Below are positions 38,874 through 47,851 of a stretch of 64,000 nt of DNA, piece after piece (position 1 is the first letter of the stretch; each line of letters opens with the position of its first letter). Made by a program: the position numbers and the translations under genes. The DNA is taken from positions 1 through 64,000 of the forward strand of contig CACMUL010000001.1 in the NCBI GenBank assembly GCA_902616855.1, given 5' to 3'. Source of the DNA: an uncultured Alphaproteobacteria bacterium (GTDB lineage: Bacteria > Pseudomonadota > Alphaproteobacteria > HIMB59). The notes below the pieces were generated by a model, which was not told where the DNA came from, searched no databases, and saw nothing but the letters and a program-made list of their open reading frames with translations.

Positions 38874-39870
38874 TGGCTTCGTTTTTATTTCTCTCAAGTA
38901 AATCAATACCCACACAATTTAAAAAATGAAGATGATCAATTAATATCCAATTTTCTGCTATTTTATCTCCATCTCTTCTATAAAGGTCAACAACTCTCAT
39001 TTCCCCAATAAGATTTGTGTTTTGTTTAAATCCCATGTAATTACCTTTTGGTTTCATTTTTAAATTTGGCCAACCAAACCATCCACCATAATTACCCTCT
39101 GAGTTTTCAAGTATATGCCCGGAGAAATCAATAAAATCTAAATTATCTTCAAAAGGACCCGTGTGGCCTTTTAAATAACCTTCATACGTATATGATGCAC
39201 CAATACCCCCAGGTCCCCACCATATCATGTCCTCATGCCAATCTTTTTGTAAATCAGGAATTGTTGTCCTCATTCCCTCACCAATTAAACGATTTGCCAT
39301 TCTCGTTATAAGTTCAAGAGTTTTCTTTCCTTCTATTTCACTTTGTTTTTCAAAGCATAAACCCTGATGTGTTTTAGGTCCTGGATTAAAGCCAATCATT
39401 CCTGTTGACTCTGGGATAACTGATAAATTTAAATATTGCATAAATTTTAAAATATCTAAAAAAAAAGCACCTTCTTGTATTTTGTTATCCTCTACTTTAT
39501 AAAACTCACAATACCATAACATAACAGTCTTAAAATTTGGTTTAATGTCAAAAAAAGGAAAATTAAAATTTCCAAGCAGATGTCCCATATTCACAACCCA
39601 TTTTGAAGAATGATTATCAACTAAATTTGTGCCAGCATAAAAGATATCCATTCTTCTTTGGATAGGCTTAAATGATTTTTTTATAGGAAACCAAAATTTT
39701 GTAGCAAATTCTTCAATGCCTTTTATCTCGTTAAAAGGATGTGTACATTTCATATTAAAATTATTAGATGTGTACTTAGAAAGTATTTTAATTAAGTTAT
39801 CTTCACTAGCTTTATCAACTTCATTTATAAAGTTTAATACTAATGATTTTTCTTTCTGAAAATCAGACAT
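38866..39870 (-). CDS. SnoaL/NTF2-fold protein, double domain (type A-like, second copy)
   Basis: 334 residues, related over its length to the protein at 33889-34998: CTHPFNEIKGIEEF, KSFKPIQRRMDIFYAG, WHEDMIWWGPGGIGASYT, EMRVVDLYRRDGDKIAENWI and LIDHLHFLNCVGIDLLE. Two NTF2-like halves. Again it is divergent from a type B-like gene (39966), across 95 bases. The two copies differ clearly in sequence, so the duplication is old. Reaction unknown. Confidence 0.75.
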   Translation of the reverse strand: MSDFQKEKSLVLNFINEVDKASEDNLIKILSKYTSNNFNMKCTHPFNEIKGIEEFATKFWFPIKKSFKPIQRRMDIFYAGTNLVDNHSSKWVVNMGHLLGNFNFPFFDIKPNFKTVMLWYCEFYKVEDNKIQEGAFFLDILKFMQYLNLSVIPESTGMIGFNPGPKTHQGLCFEKQSEIEGKKTLELITRMANRLIGEGMRTTIPDLQKDWHEDMIWWGPGGIGASYTYEGYLKGHTGPFEDNLDFIDFSGHILENSEGNYGGWFGWPNLKMKPKGNYMGFKQNTNLIGEMRVVDLYRRDGDKIAENWILIDHLHFLNCVGIDLLERNKNEATK

Positions 39871-39965
39871 TAGTTTATTTATAATACAAAAGAAAAAATA
39901 ATAATATTCATTTTATATAAAATTATTGCTTTGAATTTTATTTAATAGTATTAGTAAATTTATTC

Positions 39966-41105
39966 ATGAAAAAAATTCTAATTAAAGATTTAAAACCAAC
40001 CCCTTTAAAAGATCATCATATGCCAAAAAATTTTGATATCTCTCTTAAATCTTATGGCGGAGGTGGTAATGTTAAATCTTTAAACCCAAATCCTAAAAAT
40101 TTACCATTTCAGTCAATGCAGGGATTTGAAAAACAATATAAAAATATAATTGATTATATTGTCAGAATTACGTACAGCATATGGGAAGAAAAAAATATTG
40201 GTTATATATACGATACTTATAGCCCAAAATGTCGTGTTTGGGATGAACTTGGATTACAATTCGGATCTGAAAAAATTGTCTCTGATACAGTTCATACTAA
40301 TAACGCCTTCCCGAATATTCGATTATATGCTGATGAGGTGATATGGGCAGGAGACGACAAAACTAGTTTTCATACTTCACACAGAACTATAATTACAGGT
40401 ACTAACACTGGTTATAGTAATTTTGCTAAACCTACAGGTAAATCAGTTAGGTTGTTCTGTATTGCAAACTGTGTAGCAAAAAATAACGAAATATATTATG
40501 AAAATGTTGTTTATGATACTGCAGGTTTAATAAAACAATTAGGCTTAGACTTAAATGAAGTAGCAAAACAAATTGCTAATAAAGGAAATATTGGTCCATT
40601 TGCTCCTGATTTCAGAAATTCAAAACCCAAAAGAAATATTAAAAAGTTAAAGCCAATAAGTTTCGCAATACCAGATAAAATCAAAAACATTAGAGAATTT
40701 GTGCATGCGGTTTTTGATACTATTTGGAATAGAAGAAATTTTTCTGCTATTGATAGTGTTTATACAAAAAATATAAAATTTGAAGGATCAACTAGTCGAA
40801 AATTTGTTGGAATACCTAAGCTGAAACATTTTATAATTTCATTAATTGCATCATTTCCTGATCTTGCACTAAGTATTGAAGATCTATATTGGATGGGAAA
40901 TAGTAAAGACGGTTATTTAGTATCAATTCGTTGGGGTGCTGTGGGAACTCACAAAGGAAATGGAATTTATGGGAAACCATCTAACAAAGAGTGTTATCTT
41001 TGGGGCATTACACAATGGGAAATTAAAAATAATAAAATCACAAAAGAATGGACTGGTTTTAATGAATTAGCAATTTTAATACAAATTTTAGGAGAAAAAA
41101 AATGA
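39966..41105 (+). CDS. SnoaL/NTF2-fold protein, double domain (type B-like, second copy)
   Basis: 379 residues. After an N-terminal extension of about 60 residues (glycine-rich YGGGGN), two SnoaL-like halves follow the type B order: YIVRITYSIWEEKNIGYIYD, DEVIWAGDDKTSFHTSHRTI, YENVVYDTAGLIKQLGLDL, then FDTIWNRRNFSAIDSVYT, GTHKGNGIYGKPSNKECYLW and ITKEWTGFNELAIL. It overlaps the next SnoaL gene by 4 bases. A paired action with the divergent type A copy is inferred from the arrangement. Confidence 0.73.
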   Translation: MKKILIKDLKPTPLKDHHMPKNFDISLKSYGGGGNVKSLNPNPKNLPFQSMQGFEKQYKNIIDYIVRITYSIWEEKNIGYIYDTYSPKCRVWDELGLQFGSEKIVSDTVHTNNAFPNIRLYADEVIWAGDDKTSFHTSHRTIITGTNTGYSNFAKPTGKSVRLFCIANCVAKNNEIYYENVVYDTAGLIKQLGLDLNEVAKQIANKGNIGPFAPDFRNSKPKRNIKKLKPISFAIPDKIKNIREFVHAVFDTIWNRRNFSAIDSVYTKNIKFEGSTSRKFVGIPKLKHFIISLIASFPDLALSIEDLYWMGNSKDGYLVSIRWGAVGTHKGNGIYGKPSNKECYLWGITQWEIKNNKITKEWTGFNELAILIQILGEKK

Positions 41106-41521
41106 ATATAAATGAAAGTAAAATACTACTGCAAAATATGTATGATGCCTTGAATGCACAAGATTTAGAGGCACAGCATAAATATTGGAATGATGATATG
41201 ATTTGGCATGGACCTCCAGGTTTTGGTGATATACACGGAATTGAAAATTTTAAATATAAGGTTCTTAAACCTTTTTATGAAGCGTTTCCAGACTATCATG
41301 TAAAAAATGATATTGTTGTCGCAGAAGGTAATTGGATAAGTGCGACAGGTTATTTAACTGGCACTCACAGCGGAACCTATCTAGGAGTAGAACCAACTGG
41401 AAAGGCAATTAAAATGCAATTTTCTGATTTTTGGACAATAGAAAATGGCAAATTTATGGATAATTATGTGATGGTCGATAATCATGGTGTTTTCGAACAA
41501 ATGGGCCTTAGTTTTAAATAA
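41102..41521 (+). CDS. SnoaL-like polyketide-cyclase-family protein, single domain
   Basis: 139 residues, a standard-size SnoaL-like domain: YDALNAQDLEAQHKYWNDDM, IWHGPPGFGDIHGIENF, PFYEAFPDYHVKNDIVV, GTHSGTYLGVEPTGKAIKM and VDNHGVFEQMGL. It resembles classic SnoaL/ester-cyclase proteins most closely of the five in this locus. Coupled to the previous gene by ATGA. It is followed by a 111-base gap before the ABC binding protein, which has a good site (GAAGAGGAAA). Confidence 0.85.
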   Translation: MNINESKILLQNMYDALNAQDLEAQHKYWNDDMIWHGPPGFGDIHGIENFKYKVLKPFYEAFPDYHVKNDIVVAEGNWISATGYLTGTHSGTYLGVEPTGKAIKMQFSDFWTIENGKFMDNYVMVDNHGVFEQMGLSFK

Positions 41522-41632
41522 AAAAAGAATATCATAGTAATTTCCGCGACCATTTCTCTTACATTTAAATTTTATTTTATTTAGTATAGTTTTTTTAATT
41601 AACTTTTAATTATTACAAAGAAGAGGAAATAA

Positions 41633-42868
41633 ATGAAAAAACTAATAATATCTCTATTGATCTCTTTTGCATCTACTAGTGTTTTTGCAGGCAGCCATTC
41701 TCCCTGTGGTGTAACAAGTGGTTCAATTAATATTTTAGCTAACGAATTTACTACATACAGAATTTTTATGGATGAAGTAAAAAGTTGCGCTGGACCAGAT
41801 GCAGATTTTAATGTCACGCATTCTGTTGACCATAATAAATTACAAGTAGCTGCTTTATCAGCAAACCCTGCTGAATTTTCAGCGAAATTAGTTACTAATG
41901 GTTCAATTACGCCTTTGATGAATGATGGTTTAATACGCCCATTAGATGATTTGGTTGCAAAATATGGATCAAACTTAAATGATAACCAAAAGATTACAAT
42001 TGATGGTAAGATTTATGCTGTGGCTTTTATGGCTAACGCACAACATCTATGGTACAGAGAGAGTATTCTTAATGATTTAGGTATAGCTGTCCCTTCTACT
42101 TATGAAGAAGTAATTGCTGCTGCTGAAAAAATTAAAGCAGCTGGAGTAATGGAAAATCCATATGCAGGAGCTTTCAAATCAGGATGGAATCTTGGTCAAG
42201 AGTTTGTAAATATGTATCTTGGTCATGGTGGTGAATTTTTTAAATCAGGTTCCGCACAACCTAATGTGAATAATGAAAAAGGTGTTGCAGCACTGAATAT
42301 GATTAAAAAATTAACTGAGTTAAGTAATCCTGACTTTTTAACACAAGATACAAACGCTGTTAAAGAAGAATGGGAGTCTGGTAATGTTGCATTAATGCAT
42401 GTTTGGAACTCAGGTGCAGCTTCTTTACTTGATGACGAAGGTGATCAAAATATCAAAGCTGACACACGATTAGCGCCTTCACCAACTGTGGGTGGTGGAG
42501 ACAAGCCAGCAACCACTCTGTGGTGGGATGGAATTGCAATTGCAACAAATACATCTGATGAAAACGCAGAAGCCTCATTTAGAGCTTTGGTTGGAGCTGC
42601 TTCATCAACTGATTTAGCTAATAACAACCCAAATGCAACTGTTTGGTTAATTAAAGGTTACACACCTGGCGATACAGCAGGGCCTGTTGTTGATGCAGCA
42701 AGTAGAGGCACAACACCTTACCCTAGTTTTCCACACATGAGCTTAATGCACGGCGCTTTAAGTACAGAACTTGTGGAATTTCTTCAAGGTAATGAGTCAG
42801 CCGAAAAAGCATTAGCTGATGTTGAAGCTGCTTACATAGCTAAGGCTACTGAGCAGGGTTTTTTATAA
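41633..42868 (+). CDS. CUT1-type sugar ABC substrate-binding protein
   Basis: Extracellular solute-binding protein family 1, 411 residues. Signal peptide MKKLIISLLISFASTSVFA, mature start GSHSPCGVTSGSINILANEF. The internal VAFMANAQHLWYRESILNDL and VWNSGAASLLDDEG belong to the maltose/sugar-binding clade. The ligand could be a substrate of the SnoaL locus upstream or glucosylglycerate (operon downstream); position alone does not settle it. A hairpin follows the gene. Confidence 0.85.
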   Translation: MKKLIISLLISFASTSVFAGSHSPCGVTSGSINILANEFTTYRIFMDEVKSCAGPDADFNVTHSVDHNKLQVAALSANPAEFSAKLVTNGSITPLMNDGLIRPLDDLVAKYGSNLNDNQKITIDGKIYAVAFMANAQHLWYRESILNDLGIAVPSTYEEVIAAAEKIKAAGVMENPYAGAFKSGWNLGQEFVNMYLGHGGEFFKSGSAQPNVNNEKGVAALNMIKKLTELSNPDFLTQDTNAVKEEWESGNVALMHVWNSGAASLLDDEGDQNIKADTRLAPSPTVGGGDKPATTLWWDGIAIATNTSDENAEASFRALVGAASSTDLANNNPNATVWLIKGYTPGDTAGPVVDAASRGTTPYPSFPHMSLMHGALSTELVEFLQGNESAEKALADVEAAYIAKATEQGFL

Positions 42869-42890
42869 ACCAAAGCTAATTAAATCTATT

Positions 42891-42920
42891 AAGTGTGGAT
42901 CTTATTAAAGTTCCACACTT
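42891..42920 (+). terminator. Hairpin between binding-protein and permease genes
   Basis: Perfect 9-pair stem AAGTGTGGA / TCCACACTT with a 12-base loop, 22 bases after the binding-protein stop and 19 before the permease start. It is not followed by a T-run. Such intercistronic hairpins commonly stabilise the binding-protein message or attenuate readthrough; that role is inferred. Confidence 0.5.
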
Positions 42921-42938
42921 TCTTACAAAAAAAATATA

Positions 42939-43967
42939 ATGCCTCATAGAACTTTCTTTTGGTTTATTTTACCTACAGCTTTGGCAATGATTTTGTTTAT
43001 AGGTTTACCAATTGTTTCTAGTTTCTTTCAATCTCTTCATATTGAAAATGAACAGGTTCTTATGGAGGTGGAAAATTGCGATCCATTTGGGTGTACTACA
43101 AATGTTAGAGTAGATGTAGAGGCTACAGAAAAAATAGAGGCTGAAAATCCTTTAGGAAGATTTAATGGCTTTGGCACTTATATTGATAGAAATCACTTAG
43201 CTTTTGATGAAATAAGAGAGGCATGGGATAACACGTCAACAGTAGGTGAATTCAAAGATATTGTTTTAAACCTCCCTTTTTATAAAGCATTATTGTTTAC
43301 ATTAACATTTTGTTTTGCTGTAACTCCACCAGTGATAGTTTTAGGTTTCATAGTAGCTTTAAGCGTTAATACTTTAGCAAAGAAGTTAAAAGGATTTATT
43401 GTTTTTGGTACAATTTTACCAATGATAGTTACGCCTTTAATTGGTTCTTTAGTACTATTCTGGATGATTGACTCCCAAGGAATAATTGGAGCAAGCATTC
43501 AAATTCTTTTTGATGACCCAAATCTTTCCCTAAAGGCCTCGAGTAATTTAACTTGGATAACTTTGATCATTTATGGAATATGGCATAATACACCCTTTGC
43601 ATTTGTTGTTTTTTATGCAGCTTTACAGACAGTCCCACAAGATCCGCTAGAGGCTGCTTTCATTGATGGGGCGTCGAGGTTTGAACGTGTTCGCTTTATT
43701 GTTATACCGCATTTATACCCTGTAGCTACGTTCATAATGTTGATTTGCTTGATGGATAATTTTAGAGTTTTTGAACCAATAATTGGTTTTTCTGCTGAGG
43801 GTGTAGCTCAATCATTATCATGGATGATTTATCAAGACTTAAGAAATGAAAATAAAATGCTTTTTGGTTCTGCTGGAGCTACGTCAATGTTAACTATATT
43901 AGGGATAGCTTTTTTACTAACCCCAGTACTAATTAGAACTTGGAAAGAATTCAAAACTGAAAGATAA
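42939..43967 (+). CDS. CUT1-type ABC permease 1 (MalF/UgpA-like)
   Basis: 342-residue permease. A first hydrophobic segment (residues 5-28) precedes an extended external loop of about 85 residues containing two cysteines five apart (CDPFGC). The permease domain carries the coupling EAA motif EAAFIDGASRFERVRFIVIP. The long charged loop (EVEATEKIEAENPLGRF region) is uncommon. It directly abuts permease 2. The cognate ATPase is probably the UgpC-type protein at 31470-32529. Confidence 0.85.
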   Translation: MPHRTFFWFILPTALAMILFIGLPIVSSFFQSLHIENEQVLMEVENCDPFGCTTNVRVDVEATEKIEAENPLGRFNGFGTYIDRNHLAFDEIREAWDNTSTVGEFKDIVLNLPFYKALLFTLTFCFAVTPPVIVLGFIVALSVNTLAKKLKGFIVFGTILPMIVTPLIGSLVLFWMIDSQGIIGASIQILFDDPNLSLKASSNLTWITLIIYGIWHNTPFAFVVFYAALQTVPQDPLEAAFIDGASRFERVRFIVIPHLYPVATFIMLICLMDNFRVFEPIIGFSAEGVAQSLSWMIYQDLRNENKMLFGSAGATSMLTILGIAFLLTPVLIRTWKEFKTER

Positions 43968-44849
43968 ATGAATCAAACAATTAATAAATATTCAAAACAG
44001 ATAATAATTGTAAACAGTATCTTTATATTGTTTTGGCTTACTATATCAATTTTTCCCTTTATTTGGACACTTTGGGGTTCTTTTAAAGTAAAAGCAGATT
44101 TTTTCTCGAGAGCTGATTGGACATATGCTTTAAGTGGTTTTAATACTTTGATTGAAACAGGCGCCACCACAACAATAAAAGCATATTTAGAGTCATGGAC
44201 AGAAGGCGAATTTGGAAGAGCCACTATGAATACAATGATTGTAACTGTATCAGTAGTATCAATTTCATTGTTTCTTGGAACTTTAGGTGCATATGCTTTG
44301 TCTAGATCAACATTTAAATATACTTTTTATATTCTAATTATAGCTTTGGTTTTCAGAGCTATGCCACACATTACTTTAGTATCGGGCTACTTATTTCCTT
44401 TTTTCCAATTAAATATATGGGGAATACTTCCTACTACAATAATTGTTTTGGTAGCCATAAACCAACCATTTACTCTTTGGTTGCTGTACTCTTTTTTTAA
44501 AACTGTACCAAAAGAATTAGATGAAAGTGCTTTGATTGATGGTTGCTCATATTTTCAAGCATTTAGATATATTATTATGCCAGTAATGTGGCCTGGAGTG
44601 GTTACCGCAGGTTTATTTAGTATGATGTTGGCTTATAACGATTTTACAGTCACCGCGTTGTTACTTAATCAACATAATTATACAATGGTTCCTAAAATTA
44701 ATGCTTATCTCGGCACAGTAGAGTATGGCGGAAATTATATGTGGGCTGTATCAAGTGTTGTTTCTGCGACAGCTCCTTTATTTATGATCATATGGTTTTT
44801 TCAAAGGCAATTAATCAGCGGTCTCACAGCTGGAGCTGTAAAAGGTTAA
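43968..44849 (+). CDS. CUT1-type ABC permease 2 (MalG/UgpE-like)
   Basis: 293-residue permease: N-terminal ISIFPFIWTLWGSFK, LGTLGAYALSRSTFKYTF, and the EAA loop DESALIDGCSYFQAFRYIIM. C-terminal FQRQLISGLTAGAVKG is the classic MalG-type ending. It starts immediately after the permease 1 stop. The following 102 bases before the glycerate kinase are AT-rich without a clear hairpin. Confidence 0.9.
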   Translation: MNQTINKYSKQIIIVNSIFILFWLTISIFPFIWTLWGSFKVKADFFSRADWTYALSGFNTLIETGATTTIKAYLESWTEGEFGRATMNTMIVTVSVVSISLFLGTLGAYALSRSTFKYTFYILIIALVFRAMPHITLVSGYLFPFFQLNIWGILPTTIIVLVAINQPFTLWLLYSFFKTVPKELDESALIDGCSYFQAFRYIIMPVMWPGVVTAGLFSMMLAYNDFTVTALLLNQHNYTMVPKINAYLGTVEYGGNYMWAVSSVVSATAPLFMIIWFFQRQLISGLTAGAVKG

Positions 44850-44951
44850 TTAAAGTTACATAAAATTTTAAATCTAAATATCAAATTATTTTTACGTTAT
44901 CTGATACATGTAATTTTAGTTAAAAATCATCTAAAATAATATTAATTATAA

Positions 44952-45806
44952 ATGTCAGAAATTACAAATAAACTGAAATTTACTCAGGATACGCTTAAAA
45001 CGTTAACAGGAGAGAAAATTAGTTATAATGAAATTAAGGATAATTACCTTAATTTATTATCTCACTTGCAATATAAGAAGACAATTATGATTGCAGGTTC
45101 CCAGGGTTCTGGCAAGTCTACTTTATCAGTTCTTATTAAAAAATATTTTTTAAAATTTTACTCAAAAAATGTTGTTGTATTAAGCATTGATGATTTTTAT
45201 TTATCATCAAATCAAAGAAAACGATTAGCAAGAAAATCCAACTCAAATTTATTTGAAACTAGAGGTGTACCTGGCACTCACAATTTAAAATTACTATACA
45301 AAGTAACAAATAATTTAATTAAAAAGAAATTCCCAGTTTATATTCCTGTTTTTGATAAAGTAACTGACAACAAGAAAAGTTATAAAAGAAAAATTAATAA
45401 AGCAGATTTGATAATTCTTGAGGGTTGGTGTGTTGGCTCAAAACCTATCGATATGAAATATTTAAAAAAGAATATTAATGATTTAGAAAAGAGGAGTGAT
45501 TCTAATTTAATTTGGAGAAATGCTTATAATAACGCCTTAACTAATTACCAAAAACTTTTTAAAAAATATAATTATTATATATTTATAAAATTACCAAATT
45601 GGGATTATGTTATTAATTGGAAATATAAACAAGAATTAAGACTTCGATCATTAAAAAGTGATAATCGTCTTAAAAAGAGTCTCTATCAATTCATTAAATA
45701 TTATGAAAAATTGTCTAAATGGATGTCATTAACCACGCCAAGTTATTGTAACATTTTAATAACATTAGATAAAAACCAATCAATAAAAAAAATTACATAT
45801 AAATGA
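44952..45806 (+). CDS. D-glycerate 3-kinase (GLYK-like)
   Basis: 284-residue P-loop kinase of the plant GLYK/YggC type: Walker A AGSQGSGKST near residue 47, SIDDFYLSS, TRGVPGTHNLKLL, IPVFDKVTD and ILEGWCVGSKP. The family phosphorylates D-glycerate to 3-phosphoglycerate. In this operon it would recycle glycerate released by glucosylglycerate phosphorolysis. Overlaps the next gene by 4 bases. Confidence 0.85.
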   Translation: MSEITNKLKFTQDTLKTLTGEKISYNEIKDNYLNLLSHLQYKKTIMIAGSQGSGKSTLSVLIKKYFLKFYSKNVVVLSIDDFYLSSNQRKRLARKSNSNLFETRGVPGTHNLKLLYKVTNNLIKKKFPVYIPVFDKVTDNKKSYKRKINKADLIILEGWCVGSKPIDMKYLKKNINDLEKRSDSNLIWRNAYNNALTNYQKLFKKYNYYIFIKLPNWDYVINWKYKQELRLRSLKSDNRLKKSLYQFIKYYEKLSKWMSLTTPSYCNILITLDKNQSIKKITYK

Positions 45807-46637
45807 AAAGATATCTTATTTTTACTGATCTTGATGGATCTCTACTTGATCATGAAAATTATTCTTATGGTAGTAATAAGAAAATAATATCCAAAATTAT
45901 AAATAATAAAAATGAGATTATTTTTAATACTAGTAAAACATTTAGTGAATGTAAAAAATTACTCAAAGAATTAAAATTAAGTAATATGCCTTTTAGTTGT
46001 GAAAATGGAGCAGTCTTATATTTTCCTAAAATTAGATTTAATAAAATTAAAAACTCATCTTCTTTTGAAAAATATTGGAAAGTTAGAACCGCAAAATTAT
46101 CTTCAAAGAATTGGCATCAATTTTTATTAAAAAAACAAAAAAAATTTAATTTTTTAATAGCCCAAGATCTTTCCCCTAAGATTTTAAAAAAATACACAAA
46201 CTTAGATAATACAAGTAAGATGCTAAATAGAGAGGCTAGTCAAATTATTCTTTGGAAAGATAGCTTGGTAAATTTAAAAAAATTTAAAAATGTGCTTAAA
46301 TCTGAAAAAAAAAGGAGTATTAATACAAGGTAGTAGATTCATGCAAGTTTCATCTGTATGCAACAAAAGAATAGCTAAAAAGTTAATATCTCATGCATAT
46401 GATTATCAATTTTATGGTACATACTCTAAAAATACTATTGCTCTTGGCGACAGTAAAAATGATATTGATATGTTAAATTCTGCTAATTACCCTTGTCTTA
46501 TAAAAAACCGATCTGGATATTTTCTTAAATTGCGTACAAATAAAAAAAATATAATAAAATCATCAAAGTTTGCACCTGACGGTTGGAGTCAAGTCCTATA
46601 TAAATTAAATAAAACATTGGATAATAAAATTTTTTAA
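45803..46637 (+). CDS. Mannosyl/glucosyl-3-phosphoglycerate phosphatase (single-base frameshift)
   Basis: HAD type IIB phosphatase: TDLDGSLLDHENYSY at the N terminus, FSCENGAVLYFP, and the acid cluster LGDSKNDIDMLNSANYPC. The ENGA motif and neighbours identify the MpgP/YedP branch, which dephosphorylates glucosyl- or mannosyl-3-phosphoglycerate. The frame breaks in the A-run 46305-46313 (nine A; eight restore KGVLIQGSRFMQV). Corrected length 277 residues. With GpgS it makes glucosylglycerate. Confidence 0.83.
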
Positions 46638-46638
46638 C

Positions 46639-47850
46639 ATGCCTGATTTTCATCAAAATGGTGTCATAGCAACCCTTCATAATTTTAATACAAAAAAAAT
46701 TGTAGAGATTGAAAAAGATCTTTTATCATTTTCAAAAACATCTCCTATGACTTTAATTTTACCCTCTCTTTATTCAGAGTTAGAAAAACCAGCATTGACT
46801 TATATTGTTAATACTTTAAAAAAAGTAAAGTATATCAAAAATGTAGTTATTGGCCTAGATCAAGCAAATAAAAATGAATTTTTAAAAGCTAAAAAGTTTT
46901 TTTCAGTCTTACCACAAAAAACTTATATTCTTTGGAACGACGGTCCAAGATTAAAAAAAATAGATCAAGTTTTATCTAATTTAGATTTATCTCCATTGCA
47001 AAAAGGTAAGGGTAGAAATATTTGGTACTGCATGGGTTTTGTAATTTCTTTGAAAGACTCTGGAACAGTAGCTATGCACGATTGTGATATTGTAACTTAT
47101 GATAAAAATTTATTAGCAAAATTATTTTATCCTATCGCAAATCCAAAGTTTTCTTTCGATTTTTGTAAAGGTTTTTATCCACGCGTAGCACAGGGAAGAA
47201 TGAACGGAAGAGTTACAAGATTACTAGTAACACCTTTAGTGAAATCTCTACAAAAAATGGTTGGCTATAATGAATATCTTAATTTTTTAGATATATTTAA
47301 GTATCCTTTAGCTGGTGAATTTTCATTCAAGTATGATTTATTAAATGACATCAGAGTTCCTCATGATTGGGGCTTGGAGGTTGGTATACTGTCTGAAATG
47401 TATAGAAATTTTGCTAATAACCGTATTTGCCAAGTTGATTTAGCTGAAACCTATGAGCATAAACACCAGGAAGTTTCAAAAAATAATAGACAAAAAGGTC
47501 TTTCTAAAATGACTATCGATATTTCTAAAGCTATTTTTAGAAAATTAGCCACACAAGGTCAGGTATTTTCTCATGAGAAATTTCGTTCATTAAAAGCAAC
47601 TTATTTTCGTATGGCTCTTGATATGGTTCAAATCTATAAAACTGACGCTGAAATGAATGGTTTGGATTTTGATGTACATAAAGAAGAGGAAATGGTTGAG
47701 CTTTTTGCACAAAATATTATTGAAGCAGGTAAGATATTTTTAGAGTCTCCAAGTGAAAATCCTAATATCCCAACCTGGAGAAGAATTGAAAGTGCAGATC
47801 CAACTATCCTAGATAGCTTTAATAAAGCTGTAAAAGAAGATAACTCATAA
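46639..47850 (+). CDS. gpgS: Glucosyl-3-phosphoglycerate synthase (GT81-like)
   Basis: 403-residue retaining glycosyltransferase. LPSLYSELEKPAL precedes the acceptor region; KGKGRNIWYCMGFV and the metal/nucleotide motif MHDCDIVTYD lie around residue 147. LAGEFSFKYDL and VPHDWGLEVGILSE follow, typical of GpgS. It transfers glucose from an NDP-glucose to 3-phosphoglycerate. Specificity for glucose rather than mannose is inferred from similarity and from the GH13 partner. It begins 1 base after the phosphatase stop. Confidence 0.83.
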   Translation: MPDFHQNGVIATLHNFNTKKIVEIEKDLLSFSKTSPMTLILPSLYSELEKPALTYIVNTLKKVKYIKNVVIGLDQANKNEFLKAKKFFSVLPQKTYILWNDGPRLKKIDQVLSNLDLSPLQKGKGRNIWYCMGFVISLKDSGTVAMHDCDIVTYDKNLLAKLFYPIANPKFSFDFCKGFYPRVAQGRMNGRVTRLLVTPLVKSLQKMVGYNEYLNFLDIFKYPLAGEFSFKYDLLNDIRVPHDWGLEVGILSEMYRNFANNRICQVDLAETYEHKHQEVSKNNRQKGLSKMTIDISKAIFRKLATQGQVFSHEKFRSLKATYFRMALDMVQIYKTDAEMNGLDFDVHKEEEMVELFAQNIIEAGKIFLESPSENPNIPTWRRIESADPTILDSFNKAVKEDNS

Positions 47851-47851
47851 G

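Noticed and set aside
40150-40341. 63-residue frame inside the 39966 SnoaL gene
   Set aside because: Shadow in another frame of a clearly coding region.
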